From Streptomyces longispororuber (GTDB taxonomy: Bacteria > Actinomycetota > Actinomycetes > Streptomycetales > Streptomycetaceae): DNA of 64,000 nucleotides. Shown here piece by piece: positions 44,501-52,995 of this stretch (the first letter of the stretch is position 1; each line of letters starts with the position of its first letter). The DNA lies in contig NZ_JAMOLN010000026.1 in assembly GCF_024448165.1 (NCBI RefSeq), positions 1 to 64,000 on the forward strand. The letters are read 5' to 3'. The notes beneath the pieces are model-generated. The model was not told the DNA's origin and searched no databases. It saw nothing but the letters and a program-made list of their open reading frames with translations. The position numbers were made by a program, and so were the translations under genes.

Positions 44501-44654
44501 CGACATCGACTGGGCCGCCGCGTCCGGCGAGCCGACCGTCCTCACCTTCGACGCCGTACGCGGCAGCCGCCTGCGCCTGACCATGACCAGCGCCCAACCC
44601 GGTGACGTCCAGGGCGCGTTCGGTATCAGCGCGCTCGACGTGGCGGAGTCGTGA
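41538..44654 (+). CDS. Tat-exported glycoside hydrolase family 2 enzyme with C-terminal discoidin-like domain
   Basis: A 1038-residue secreted protein with a twin-arginine signal (VTRRSVLAAGAAAPVAGALAA). GH2 parts in order: sugar-binding jelly roll (about 45-190, GWYRTTFTVP), Ig-like domain, catalytic barrel (about 300-600), two further Ig-like domains and a C-terminal F5/8-type sandwich (about 895-1038). The acid/base is Glu448 in SIGNEIPD and the nucleophile probably Glu530 in FLFESESSSE. GH2 covers beta-galactosidases, glucuronidases and others. The GTGA overlap with the GH67 gene suggests it trims a hemicellulose side chain. No close promoter -10 is visible behind TTGACA at 41504. Confidence 0.85.
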   Translation: MSVTRRSVLAAGAAAPVAGALAAPAARAADRAGSTGRHTVPLTDGWRFALVSPDGITDPTGAYTDAEQPGYDDGDWRRVAVPHDWSIEQTPTPEHNTTSGTGFLPGGLGWYRTTFTVPSAYAGKRISVEFDGVYMDANVYLNGELVGNHPYGYTGFALDVTDLVHSDGRTADVLAVEVRNRLPSSRWYSGSGIYRNVRLVVTEPVHVERWGTFVTTPDLAATVDRGYATVDVRTAVVNASGAARDVTVVSTVRDPKGRRVARTESVLTGVGAESKTAHDQLTVRKPQLWSVETPGHRYTLVTDLRVDGRTVDTYRTRFGIRHAAFDPDTGFTLNGRYAKLKGVDLHHDLGALGAAVQPDAVRRQLTIMKSMGVNALRTSHNPPAPEVIEACEDLGIVMLVEAFDCWRTGKNRYDYGRFFDAHSDADIAEMVRAARNSPAVLMWSIGNEIPDSTRTEGIAMAQRLIGDVRALDPTRPVVIGSDKYRSLPAAGSPADQILAGLDGLGLNYNTAASVDALHARYPHLFLFESESSSETSTRGTYQEPGHLNTGENHTPGRRATSSYDNNLASWTMSGEYGLKKDRDRRFFTGEFLWSGIDYIGEPTPYDVFPVKASFFGAVDTAGFPKDMYHLFRSQWSDEPMVHLLPMDWTTHEDGAEVEVWAYANVADVELFLDGRSLGVRSFDEKKTVDGRTYLETTEATHDDRTVTGGPYPGSYTSPNGSAGKLHLTWKVPFAAGELKAVARRGGKIVATDVLRTAGRPHAVRLTADRRSTGADGRSLVFVTAEVVDAEGVVVPDAAHLLEFDVTGGRLAGVDNGQQESAERYQAATRTTFHGLALAIVRAGTKPGTLTVTARSAGLKPGKASVRVTGPAGAPVTPTEPFAPDPGPGTPKYPSADASYSGAPTTLPAAMLDGDAATQWSNAFQKSATALLPAFNGARPTDWVSVEWADERSFGRVEASFTVDTKHSLPRSVDVAVWDGARYVPVPDVDIDWAAASGEPTVLTFDAVRGSRLRLTMTSAQPGDVQGAFGISALDVAES

Positions 44655-46618
44655 GCGGCCCATCGGCCGGGACCGACCCGGCCTGGCTCCCCGCCGAGGC
44701 GTTCCGCGCGGTCGGCTCCCGACGCGTCCAGGTGCGGGGCGAGGGACCGCTCGTCGACACCGTGCGGGCCGAGGTCGCCGACGCCCGCGCGCGGTTCGGC
44801 GGCGCGGCGGACGGGCCCGCCGACCTGGTGCTGTGCCTCGACGGCACCGGCGACGAAGGGCCCGAGGGCTTCACCCTGGAGCGGACGGCCGGGCGGACCA
44901 CCGTCACGGCCGCCGCCCCCGCCGGCCTGCTGTACGGCTTCTTCGAGGTGGTCCGGCTCGGCGAGGACGCCTTCGTCGAGGCGCCCGCGCGCACCCACCG
45001 CCCCGCCGTCGCCGAGCGCATGCTGAACCACTGGGACAACATCGACGTCCACCCCGTCATGGGCCAGGTAGAGCGCGGCTACGCGGGCGGCTCCCTCTTC
45101 TGGCAGGACGGAAAGGCCCGCGGCGACCTCGCCCGGATACGCGCCTACGGGCGGCTCCTCGCGGCCTGCGGCATCAACGCGCTCAGCGTGAACAACGTGA
45201 ACGTCCACCCGGCCGAGTCCCGCCTCCTCACCGACCGCATCCCCGAAGTCGCGGCCATCGCCGACGAGTTGCGGGTCTATGGCATTCGCACCCACCTCTC
45301 CGTCAGCTTCGCCGCACCCGTCCTCCTCGGTGGCCTCGACACCGCCGACCCGCTCGACGAGGACGTCCGGCAGTGGTGGCGGGCCGCAGCCGACCACGTG
45401 TACGCGCACGTCCCCGACTTCGGCGGCTTCGTCGTCAAGGCCGACTCCGAAGGGCAGCCGGGACCGTTCGCGTACGGCCGCAGCCACGCCGACGGCGCCG
45501 ATCTGCTCGCCGACGCCCTCGCCCCGCACGGAGGCACCGTCCACTGGCGGGCCTTCGTCTACGACCACACCCAGGACTGGCGCGACCGCACCACGGACCG
45601 GGCCCGCGCCGCGTACGACCACTTCGCCCCGCTCGACGGGCAGTTCGGGGACAACGCGGTCCTCCAGGTCAAGCACGGGCCGATGGACTTCCAGGTCCGC
45701 GAGCCCGTCTCCCCGGTCATCGGCGCCCTGCCGCACACCCGGGTCGCCGTCGAACTGCAGGTCACCCAGGAGTACACCGGGCAGCAGCGGCACGTGTGCG
45801 CGCTCGCCCCCATGTGGTCGCAGGTGCTGCGCTTCCGGCCGGAGGGCGCCGAAGGGCCGTCCGTCGGCGGCATCGCGGACAGCCTCGTCGCCGTGTCGAA
45901 CGCCGGCGACGACCCGTACTGGACCGGCCACCCGCTCGCCCAGTTCAACCTGTACGCGTTCGGCCGCCTGGCCTGGGACCCCGACGCGGACCCCGATCAA
46001 CTCCTCGGCGACTGGCTGGAGTTGACGTTCACCCCGCACCGCTCCGCCGAGCCCGAGCGGCTCCGCGCCGGACTGCGCGCGGTCCTGGCCGGGTCCTGGG
46101 CGACGTACGAGAAGTACACCGCGCCCCTCGGCGTCGGCTTCATGGTGCAGCCGGGACACCACTACGGGCCGAGCGTCGACGGCTACGAGTACAGCCCCTG
46201 GGGGACGTACCACTTCGCGGACCGCGAGGGCATCGGCGTCGACCGCAGCGCGGCCACCGGCACCGGCTACGCGGCGCAGTACGCCAAGCCGTGGCGGGAG
46301 ACGTACGAGAACGCCGACACCTGCCCCGACGACCTGCTGCTCTTCTTCCACCACGTGCCGTACGGGCACGTGCTGCACAGCGGCACGACCGTGATCCAGC
46401 ACATCTACGACACCCACTTCGAGGGCGTGGCGGAGGTGGTGGAGGCCCGCGAGGTGTGGGCGTCGCTCGCCGGACTGGTCCGTCCCGACGTGCACGAACG
46501 CGTCAGCGAGCGGTACGCGGAGCAGGAACGCTGCGCGCGCGAGTGGCGCGACCAGATCAACAGCTACTTCCTGCGCGCCTCCGGGGTGCCGGACGCGCAC
46601 GGGCGCCGCATCCACTGA
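44651..46618 (+). CDS. Alpha-glucuronidase, glycoside hydrolase family 67
   Basis: A 655-residue GH67 enzyme that removes (4-O-methyl)glucuronic acid from the end of xylo-oligosaccharides. Key residues are in place: acid Glu267 in VKADSEGQPGP, Asp346 in KHGPMDFQVREPVSP and Glu374 in LQVTQEYTGQQ, with family-like spacing of 28 between the last two. NHWDN, GFMVQPGHHYGP and YSPWGTYHFAD are further GH67 marks. No signal peptide, so it acts in the cytoplasm on imported oligomers. The GTG start overlaps the GH2 stop. This is the strongest single indication that the region handles glucuronoxylan. Confidence 0.93.
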   Translation: MSGPSAGTDPAWLPAEAFRAVGSRRVQVRGEGPLVDTVRAEVADARARFGGAADGPADLVLCLDGTGDEGPEGFTLERTAGRTTVTAAAPAGLLYGFFEVVRLGEDAFVEAPARTHRPAVAERMLNHWDNIDVHPVMGQVERGYAGGSLFWQDGKARGDLARIRAYGRLLAACGINALSVNNVNVHPAESRLLTDRIPEVAAIADELRVYGIRTHLSVSFAAPVLLGGLDTADPLDEDVRQWWRAAADHVYAHVPDFGGFVVKADSEGQPGPFAYGRSHADGADLLADALAPHGGTVHWRAFVYDHTQDWRDRTTDRARAAYDHFAPLDGQFGDNAVLQVKHGPMDFQVREPVSPVIGALPHTRVAVELQVTQEYTGQQRHVCALAPMWSQVLRFRPEGAEGPSVGGIADSLVAVSNAGDDPYWTGHPLAQFNLYAFGRLAWDPDADPDQLLGDWLELTFTPHRSAEPERLRAGLRAVLAGSWATYEKYTAPLGVGFMVQPGHHYGPSVDGYEYSPWGTYHFADREGIGVDRSAATGTGYAAQYAKPWRETYENADTCPDDLLLFFHHVPYGHVLHSGTTVIQHIYDTHFEGVAEVVEAREVWASLAGLVRPDVHERVSERYAEQERCAREWRDQINSYFLRASGVPDAHGRRIH

Positions 46619-46634
46619 GGGGCAGGGCGCCCGG

Positions 46635-47525
46635 TCAGCTCCCGAGCAGGTGCAGGGCGGCCTCGCCGAAGGCGCGGACGCGGGCGGTCGCCGCGTCCGC
46701 CCGCCACAGGAGGGCCCACTCCAGCGGCGGTGCGTCGTCGATGGGGACGTAGGCGACGTCGGGGCGCGCGTAGTAGCGCCGGACCTGCGCCCCGACGACG
46801 AAGGTGCCCTGGCCCGCGCCGATGAGGGTGAGCATCTCGTTGAACGTCGCGGTCGCGGGGCCGCGCTCGATCGGTCGGCCGGACGGCGTGGTGCGCGGCG
46901 TGCGGTGGAGGCGCAGGGACTCCGGCACCGTGGCGGGCAGCTCGAAGACCCGCACCCGGGCCAGGTCCTCCAGGGACAGGGACGTGCGCCGGGCGAAGGG
47001 ATGGTCCGACGGGACGGCCAGCATGCGCGCCTCACGCACCAGTACGGGACCCGAGACGACGTCGGGTTCGTCCACGGGGACCTCGGCCAGCGCGATGTCG
47101 ACCTCGCCCTCCCGGAGCCAGGGAAACACGTCGGCCATCTGGGCCTCGCGGATCCTGACCTCGCAGGCGGGTTCCCGGCCGCGGAACAACTCGGCTGCCC
47201 CGGAGAGCAGTTGACCGCCCGCGGCACCGACGAAGGCGACGTCCAGCGTGCCGGTGAAGCCGCGGCCCGCGTCGACCGCCCGGTTGAACGCGGCAGCGAT
47301 CAGGGACCAGGCCGGCCGGACCTCCTCCGCCAGCCGCCGGCCGACCACCGTCAGCTCCACGCGGCGGCTGGTGCGGTTGAACAGCGGCACGCCGACCCGG
47401 CGCTCCAGCCTGGCGATGGTCTGGCTGACCCGGGTGGTGGAGAGGTGCAGACGCTCGGCGGTCCGGCCGAAGTGCAGCTCCTCCGCCAGTGTCAGGAAGG
47501 CGTCCAGTTCGTGCCGCTCCAGCAT
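46635..47525 (-). CDS. LysR-family transcriptional regulator
   Basis: A 296-residue LysR protein: helix-turn-helix at ELDAFLTLAEELHFGRTAERL and STTRVSQTIARLERRVGVPLFNR, then an effector domain (LDVAFVGAAGG onward). It is convergent with GH67 (16 bp between stops) and divergent from the SnoaL-GNAT fusion gene with a 135-bp gap, so it most likely controls that gene and itself. No clear T-N11-A palindrome stood out in the gap. Confidence 0.85.
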   Translation of the reverse strand: MLERHELDAFLTLAEELHFGRTAERLHLSTTRVSQTIARLERRVGVPLFNRTSRRVELTVVGRRLAEEVRPAWSLIAAAFNRAVDAGRGFTGTLDVAFVGAAGGQLLSGAAELFRGREPACEVRIREAQMADVFPWLREGEVDIALAEVPVDEPDVVSGPVLVREARMLAVPSDHPFARRTSLSLEDLARVRVFELPATVPESLRLHRTPRTTPSGRPIERGPATATFNEMLTLIGAGQGTFVVGAQVRRYYARPDVAYVPIDDAPPLEWALLWRADAATARVRAFGEAALHLLGS

Positions 47526-47660
47526 CGCGCCCCCGCATCATGAACCGCGCATCGTGAACCCGGACTTCACGATCATCGCACAGACCGGTGTTGATCGGCC
47601 GTCTCGTCCGGCGAAGGTCGATACAGCTCGACAACGCATCTGACCTGCACGGGAGTCCTT

Positions 47661-48737
47661 ATGTACGTCACTGATGACCACGCCGTGTCCGCCCCGGCCC
47701 CCGCCGTCGACAAAGTCGTCGCGGAACTACGGGACCGGGCGGAGATCCTCGACGCGCTGTACCGGTTCGGCCTGGGGCAGGACCTCAAGGACCCGGATCT
47801 GTTCGCCTCCTCGTTCACCGTCGACGCCGAGCTGGACTTCGCTCCGGCGGCGGCGAAGTGGGGCGGGCGGCCGCCCCTGATGGTCGGCCGGGACACGATC
47901 GTCACCACCATCCTCGGCCTGTTCACCGGCCGGGTGGACACCACCCATCAGGTCACCAACCCGCGCATCTCCGTCGACGGCGACACCGCGCACCTGACCG
48001 CGCTGGTGGAGGCCCAGCACCTGCTCACCGCCGACCGCGGGACCTTCGCCCTGCTGAAGAACCCCTACGCGGTGGAGCTGGTCCGCGACGGAGACCGCTG
48101 GCTGATCCGGCGGATGCGGATCGACAACGCCTGGTACACCGGCGACCCCGTCGCGATCTTCGCCGGCGATGCCGGTGACACCAGCGATGCCAGAGACGCC
48201 AGCGACTCCAGCGACTCCAGCGATACCGGCGGCGCCACCACCGGTTCGCCGCGCGTCCGTGCGGCGACCGAGGAGGACTGGCCCGCGATGTGGGCGTTCA
48301 TGGAGGGCATCGTGCGCGCCGGGGAGACCTTCTCCTGGGATCGCGGGACCACCGAGGAGCAGGCCCGGGTCATGTGGTTCCCCCAGCCCCCGGGACACAC
48401 CTTCGTCGCCGTGGGCACCGGCGGCGAGATCCTCGGCACCGCCAACAGCGTCCGCAACCACCGCGGCGGTGCGTCGCACATCGCCAGTGCCAGCTTCATG
48501 GTGGACCCGGCGCACTCCGGGCAGGGCGTGGGACGGGCGCTCGGTGAGCACGTCCTCGCCCAGGCGCGGGCCGACGGCTTCCGGGCCATGCAGTTCAACG
48601 CCGTCGTGGAGACCAACACGAGGGCCGTCGCCCTGTGGCGCTCGCTCGGCCTCCAGGTGCTGGGCACCCTCCCCGAGGGCTTCCGGCACCCGGTGCACGG
48701 ATACGTGGGACTGCACGTGATGCACCGGGCGCTGTGA
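47661..48737 (+). CDS. SnoaL-like/GNAT acetyltransferase fusion protein
   Basis: This 358-residue protein joins two folds. Residues 20-165 form a SnoaL-like (NTF2) domain (ILDALYRFGLGQDLKDPDLFASSF, RWLIRRMRIDNAWY). Residues 168-196 are a Ser/Asp/Ala-rich linker of short repeats. Residues 197-358 form a GNAT domain with the acetyl-CoA loop in GQGVGRALGEHVLAQARADGF and the LWRSLGLQVLG end. GGGAG precedes the ATG. The NTF2 half may bind or hydrate a small hydrophobic substrate and the GNAT half acetylate it; this is speculation. Divergent from a LysR gene that probably regulates it. Confidence 0.78.
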   Translation: MYVTDDHAVSAPAPAVDKVVAELRDRAEILDALYRFGLGQDLKDPDLFASSFTVDAELDFAPAAAKWGGRPPLMVGRDTIVTTILGLFTGRVDTTHQVTNPRISVDGDTAHLTALVEAQHLLTADRGTFALLKNPYAVELVRDGDRWLIRRMRIDNAWYTGDPVAIFAGDAGDTSDARDASDSSDSSDTGGATTGSPRVRAATEEDWPAMWAFMEGIVRAGETFSWDRGTTEEQARVMWFPQPPGHTFVAVGTGGEILGTANSVRNHRGGASHIASASFMVDPAHSGQGVGRALGEHVLAQARADGFRAMQFNAVVETNTRAVALWRSLGLQVLGTLPEGFRHPVHGYVGLHVMHRAL

Positions 48738-48749
48738 GGGGGCCGCGTC

Positions 48750-50792
48750 TCACTCCAGGCGCAGTACCGCCACCCCCAGCGGATCGAGCGCGAGCGGGTC
48801 GCCGCGGTCGGTCCGCTTGCCGGTGAGCAGGTCCGTGCCGGTGGCGTGCGCCGTCAACTCCACCGCTTCCGCGGTGTGGTTGAGGAGGAAGAGGAGGGTC
48901 CGGCCGTCCGGGGCGATCCGGTGCGCTGTCTCGACGCCGGCGTGCTCCGCGTACGGTCCGACCAGGCCGTGCCGGTCCAGGACGCGGCGCACCACCCACT
49001 CGGTGCCCGCGTCGTCCAGATGGGTCGCCACGTACCAGCCCTCGCCGCCGCGCCGGCCGAACCGGTTACGGGTGACGGCGGGGGAGCCCGCGTAGAAGTC
49101 GGACGTGTAGGTGCCGACCGGTTCCGCGACGCCCATGGGCGTGACGATCTCGAAGACGAGGCGGCCCGCGGCTTCCCTGCCCGACTCCCCGTCGCCGAGC
49201 CGGACCGGGTTGGTGACGTCCGCCGGGCGGGAGTCCCACTCGTCGACGCGGACGCCGGTCAGCGGGCCGAGCGGGCCGGGGACGTCCGTGAGGAACGCCC
49301 GGTCGTGCTCGTCGCCACGCCCCGACAGGAACGTCGTCACGACGGTGCCGCCCCGCTCCGCCACCGCCTCCAGGCGCTCCGCGAGGTCACCCTTCACCAG
49401 ATGCAGCACCGGCGCGAGCACCACGTCGTACGCCGACAGGTCCGCGGTCACCGGGACGACGTCGACGTCCGCGCCCGCCGCCCGCGCGGCCCGGTAGTAG
49501 GCGTGCACGACGTCCTGGTACTTCACGAGCCGCGACGGGCCGTCCGAGATCTCCAGCGCCCACCAGCTGTCCCAGTCGAAGAGCAGCGCGGTCCTGGCCG
49601 GGGTGCGGGCGCCGAGCGTCGCTGCTCCCAGCTCCGCCAACTCCGCGCCCAGGGCGGCCACTTCGCGAAAGACGCGGGTGTCGTCGCGGCCCGCGTGGCC
49701 GATGACCGCCCCGTGGTACTTCTCGCACGCGCCCCGCGACGCCCGCATCTGGAAGTACAGGACGGCGTCCGCGCCGTGCGCCACCGCCTGCCAGCTCGCC
49801 AGCCGCAGCTCGCCCGGCCTGCGCAGCGGGTTCACGTCGCGGCACGCCGTCGTCGACGGCGTCTGCTCCATCAGCCAGAACGGCGCGCCGTCCTTGAGGC
49901 CGCGCATCAGGTCGTGGGCGAGCGCGGGCACGGTCGGCGGCGCGTCCAGCGGCGGATAGCTGTCCCACGACGCGAAGTCGAGGTGCGGCGCCCAGCGGTG
50001 GTAGTCCAGTGGCCGGAACATGCCCATGAAGTTGGTGGTCACCGGTGTGCCGGCGCTGTGGGCGCGGATCGCCTCCTTCTCGGCGAGGAAGCAGCCGAGG
50101 AGCGCGTCCGTCATGAACCGGTGGTAGTCGAGCGTGATCCCCTGGAACGCGGTGTGGTCGGGCCCGCGCCAGTGCTCGGTGAGCGCGCTCGGCGGCTCGA
50201 TCTCGGCCCAGTCCGTGTAGCGGTGCGACCAGAAGGTCGTCCACCAGGCGTCGTTGAGGACGTCGAGCGTGCCGTACTTGTCGCGCAGCCAGTCCCGGAA
50301 CGCGTCGGCGCACATCCCGCAGTAACAGGCGCCGCCGTACTCGTTGTTGATGTGCCAGGCGAGCAGCGCCGGGTGCGCCGCGTAGCGCTCCGCGAGGCGC
50401 CCCGCCAGCTCGGTGGACAGGCGCCGGTACGCGGCGGAGCTCGGGCAGAAGTTGTGACGCTGCCCGTACCCGTGCCGGCGGCCCTCGAAGTCCGTCCGGT
50501 TGACGTCCGGGTACGCCCGGGCCAGCCACGGCGGGAGCGCGGCCGTGGCCGTGGCGAGGACGACCCGGCGGCCCTCCGCCGCCGCACGGTCCAGGATCCG
50601 GTCCAGGACCCCGAAGTCGTGGACGTCCTCGGCGGGTTGGAGCAGCGACCACGCGAACACGCCCACCGTGAGCGTGTCGATCCCGGCCTTCGTGAACAGC
50701 CGGTGGTCCGCGTCCGCCACCTCCGCGGGCCACTGCTCCGGGTTGTAGTCCCCGCCGTACGGGATCTTCGGGGTGCCGGGTGCGCCGCTCAT
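48750..50792 (-). CDS. Beta-galactosidase, glycoside hydrolase family 42
   Basis: A 680-residue GH42 enzyme: IPYGGDYNPEQWP, NINNEYG-type acid/base region (Glu151 in WHINNEYGGACYC) and nucleophile Glu309 in FWLMEQTPST. Cysteines in the ACYCGMCADAF stretch form the zinc site common in this family. The trimerisation and C-terminal beta domains are present. The start at MSGAP (50792) overlaps the DUF624 gene by 4 bp. No signal, so cytoplasmic. It is the last gene of the Lpl-type transporter operon and would split beta-galactosides or alpha-L-arabinopyranosides from imported oligomers. Confidence 0.9.
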   Translation of the reverse strand: MSGAPGTPKIPYGGDYNPEQWPAEVADADHRLFTKAGIDTLTVGVFAWSLLQPAEDVHDFGVLDRILDRAAAEGRRVVLATATAALPPWLARAYPDVNRTDFEGRRHGYGQRHNFCPSSAAYRRLSTELAGRLAERYAAHPALLAWHINNEYGGACYCGMCADAFRDWLRDKYGTLDVLNDAWWTTFWSHRYTDWAEIEPPSALTEHWRGPDHTAFQGITLDYHRFMTDALLGCFLAEKEAIRAHSAGTPVTTNFMGMFRPLDYHRWAPHLDFASWDSYPPLDAPPTVPALAHDLMRGLKDGAPFWLMEQTPSTTACRDVNPLRRPGELRLASWQAVAHGADAVLYFQMRASRGACEKYHGAVIGHAGRDDTRVFREVAALGAELAELGAATLGARTPARTALLFDWDSWWALEISDGPSRLVKYQDVVHAYYRAARAAGADVDVVPVTADLSAYDVVLAPVLHLVKGDLAERLEAVAERGGTVVTTFLSGRGDEHDRAFLTDVPGPLGPLTGVRVDEWDSRPADVTNPVRLGDGESGREAAGRLVFEIVTPMGVAEPVGTYTSDFYAGSPAVTRNRFGRRGGEGWYVATHLDDAGTEWVVRRVLDRHGLVGPYAEHAGVETAHRIAPDGRTLLFLLNHTAEAVELTAHATGTDLLTGKRTDRGDPLALDPLGVAVLRLE

Positions 50793-51475
50793 GCGGTGAA
50801 CTCCTCCGTGGTCTCGGTGATCATCGGGCGGCTGGTGCGCAGCAGGGAGAGCAGCAGCGGCGGGGCGAGCAGCAGGGCGAGGACCTCCGTGAACCAGAGC
50901 GTCACGGCGCCCGCGACGACCAGGGCGCTCAGCGCCCCGACCGTCGCCCCGCCCCGGCGGAGCATGAAGTAGGCGGCGAGGCGCGCCGTGTCCGCCGTGC
51001 GGAAGCGGAAGAGGGCGAGCAGCACCAGGGAATTGGCACCCCACAGCACGGCGCCCACCCCGGTCAGTGCGAGCAGCCCCGCCCACCAGCCGGGCAGTCC
51101 CGTGGCCGCGAAGTGGGTGAGGGTGTAGGCGATGACCGTCAGCCAGGCCAGCAGCGGGACCCAAAGGCGCAGCGCAGCCGCCGAGTTGAGGCGCAGACCG
51201 CGCAGGTACGCGCGGGCCGGACGCAGCTCCGTCAGGTCGTGACTGCGGTGGTGCAACGCGTACAGCGAGGCGGCGAGGGCGGGGCCGAGCGGCACCAGGC
51301 ACAGTGCTGCCAGCGGCAGCGTGCCCGGGGCGCCACCGAGCAGGAGCAGGCCGAGACCGCCGGGAGCCACCGTCAGGAGGAGCAGCACCTCGACCGTCAG
51401 GAGGGTGTGGACCAGGGCGCAGGCCCGCGACAGCGGGCCCGCGCCGAAGTGCGCCGCGGCGGTGCCGGTGCTCAC
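50789..51475 (-). CDS. DUF624 (YesL-like) membrane protein
   Basis: A 228-residue membrane protein with about five to six helices (ALVHTLLTVEVLLLLTVAPGGLGLLLL, ALCLVPLGPALAASLYAL and others). YesL-type DUF624 proteins are found with Lpl-type carbohydrate ABC transporters in Bacillus and relatives, and are thought to assist transport. The GTG start (51475) overlaps the GH39 stop (GTGA), and its own stop overlaps the GH42 start, so the order transporter-GH39-DUF624-GH42 is translated as one coupled set. Confidence 0.82.
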   Translation of the reverse strand: MSTGTAAAHFGAGPLSRACALVHTLLTVEVLLLLTVAPGGLGLLLLGGAPGTLPLAALCLVPLGPALAASLYALHHRSHDLTELRPARAYLRGLRLNSAAALRLWVPLLAWLTVIAYTLTHFAATGLPGWWAGLLALTGVGAVLWGANSLVLLALFRFRTADTARLAAYFMLRRGGATVGALSALVVAGAVTLWFTEVLALLLAPPLLLSLLRTSRPMITETTEEFTA

Positions 51476-52995
51476 CAGGGTCCGCCGCCGAGCAGGCGCC
51501 CCTCGTCCCACCAGGGCGGCGACTCCTCCACGACCGGCTCGACCTCCACCAGCGTCACCTCGTCGGGCCGCAGGGTGATGTCGAGGGTCGCCCGCGACTC
51601 CCTTACGGGGAGCCGGAGGTGGGAGCGGCCGGGTTCGGCGGCCTCGTGCAGCAGGTCCAGCTGACGCGGACGGGGCGAGCGCGGGCTGCCCATCCGACGC
51701 CATGCCGTGTACGCGTTGCCGCGGTCCTCGTCCACGTGCGAGCGGTGCACGAAGACCTCGTCCCCGTCGGCCGGCACCGACAGGCGCACCGTGTGGCCGT
51801 CCGCGCCGGCCGCCGCCCACGCCAGGACCGCGATCCGGCCGTCGGGGTGCCGCGTGACGAGGTGGTCGTCGCCGCGCGCGAGCACCTCGTCGCCGAGGCG
51901 GGCCATGAACGCGTACAGGTGGTAGGTGGGCTTCTTGACCTGGCGGTGCGTCAGCAGCCCGAAGCCGCCGTGGAACAGCGCCGTCGGCACCCCGGCCTCC
52001 TCGAACATGTCGCTGAACGTCCAGTACGAGAAGGAGTCCACGAGATCGCCGCCCGCGGCCACGACCGGCGCCAGGTAGGCCGCGTTGTACGCCGTGTCGT
52101 GGATGGGGTTGTCCGGGCAGTACGACGAGTTGAACTCCGTGATGTGCAGCGGGAGTTCGCCGAGGCCCGTGCCCTTCAGCTCCTGTCGTGGCGCCGCGAA
52201 CTGCTCCAGGAGCCGCTCGGCCGGCGCGAGCGTCTGATAGGAGCCGAACGGCACGCGCTGGGCGGGGCCCGAGGTGTACGCGTGCCGGGACACGAAGTCG
52301 ACCGGCAGGTCCCGCTCCGCCACGAACTCGGCGAACCGTGCCAGCCATCCGTCGTCCGCACCCGGCGAGACCCCGGGCCCGCCCACCTGGAGCGACGCGT
52401 CGACGTCCTTCACGGCGAGTGCCGTCGTCTCGTACAGCCGGTGGTAGGCCGCCTGGTCCGCGTCCTGCCAGAAGATCGGCAGGTCCGGCTCGTTCCACAC
52501 CTCGATCGGCCAGGTCCGCACCTCGTCCAGGCCGTACCGGTCGACCAGGTGCGCCACGGTCGCCCGCACCAGGTCCGCCCACTCCCGGTGCGAGGACGGC
52601 GGCGTCACGTTGCCGCCCCACCAGAAGACGGTCTGCTCGCCCGACGCCAACTCCCGTGGCATGAAGCCGAGTTCGAGGAACGGGCGGATGCCGATCTCCA
52701 GGTAGGCGTCCACGATCTGGTCGACGTACGTGAACGCGTGGTGCACGCGTCGCTCGCCCTGCCACTCGTACGGCCGGTACACGCCCACGTTGTCGCTGAG
52801 CAGGCCGTGCCCGCGGATGTGCCGGAACCCGATGTCACGCTGGATCAGGGCGAGGGAGTCCTGGTAGTCGCGGCGCAGGGCCAGGTCGAAGCGGCCCGTG
52901 CCCACACACGCGCGCCAGGCGTCGCCGAGGCGGCCGACCGGCTCGGCCGGGACGTGGATCACGGCGGCAGAGGTGGAGGAGGAGGGGGAGGTCAC
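51472..52995 (-). CDS. Glycoside hydrolase family 39 enzyme (beta-xylosidase-like)
   Basis: A 507-residue GH39 protein. The acid/base is Glu169 in IEVWNEPDLPIFW and the nucleophile Glu287 in LHITEFNSSYCPD. RHIRGHGLLSDNVGVY and FSYWTFSDMFEE are further family marks. There is no signal peptide, so it is intracellular. GH39 contains beta-xylosidases and alpha-iduronidases; the transporter in front and the xylan enzymes around favour xylo-oligosaccharides. GTG start overlaps the solute-binding-protein stop. Confidence 0.88.
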   Translation of the reverse strand: MTSPSSSTSAAVIHVPAEPVGRLGDAWRACVGTGRFDLALRRDYQDSLALIQRDIGFRHIRGHGLLSDNVGVYRPYEWQGERRVHHAFTYVDQIVDAYLEIGIRPFLELGFMPRELASGEQTVFWWGGNVTPPSSHREWADLVRATVAHLVDRYGLDEVRTWPIEVWNEPDLPIFWQDADQAAYHRLYETTALAVKDVDASLQVGGPGVSPGADDGWLARFAEFVAERDLPVDFVSRHAYTSGPAQRVPFGSYQTLAPAERLLEQFAAPRQELKGTGLGELPLHITEFNSSYCPDNPIHDTAYNAAYLAPVVAAGGDLVDSFSYWTFSDMFEEAGVPTALFHGGFGLLTHRQVKKPTYHLYAFMARLGDEVLARGDDHLVTRHPDGRIAVLAWAAAGADGHTVRLSVPADGDEVFVHRSHVDEDRGNAYTAWRRMGSPRSPRPRQLDLLHEAAEPGRSHLRLPVRESRATLDITLRPDEVTLVEVEPVVEESPPWWDEGRLLGGGPW

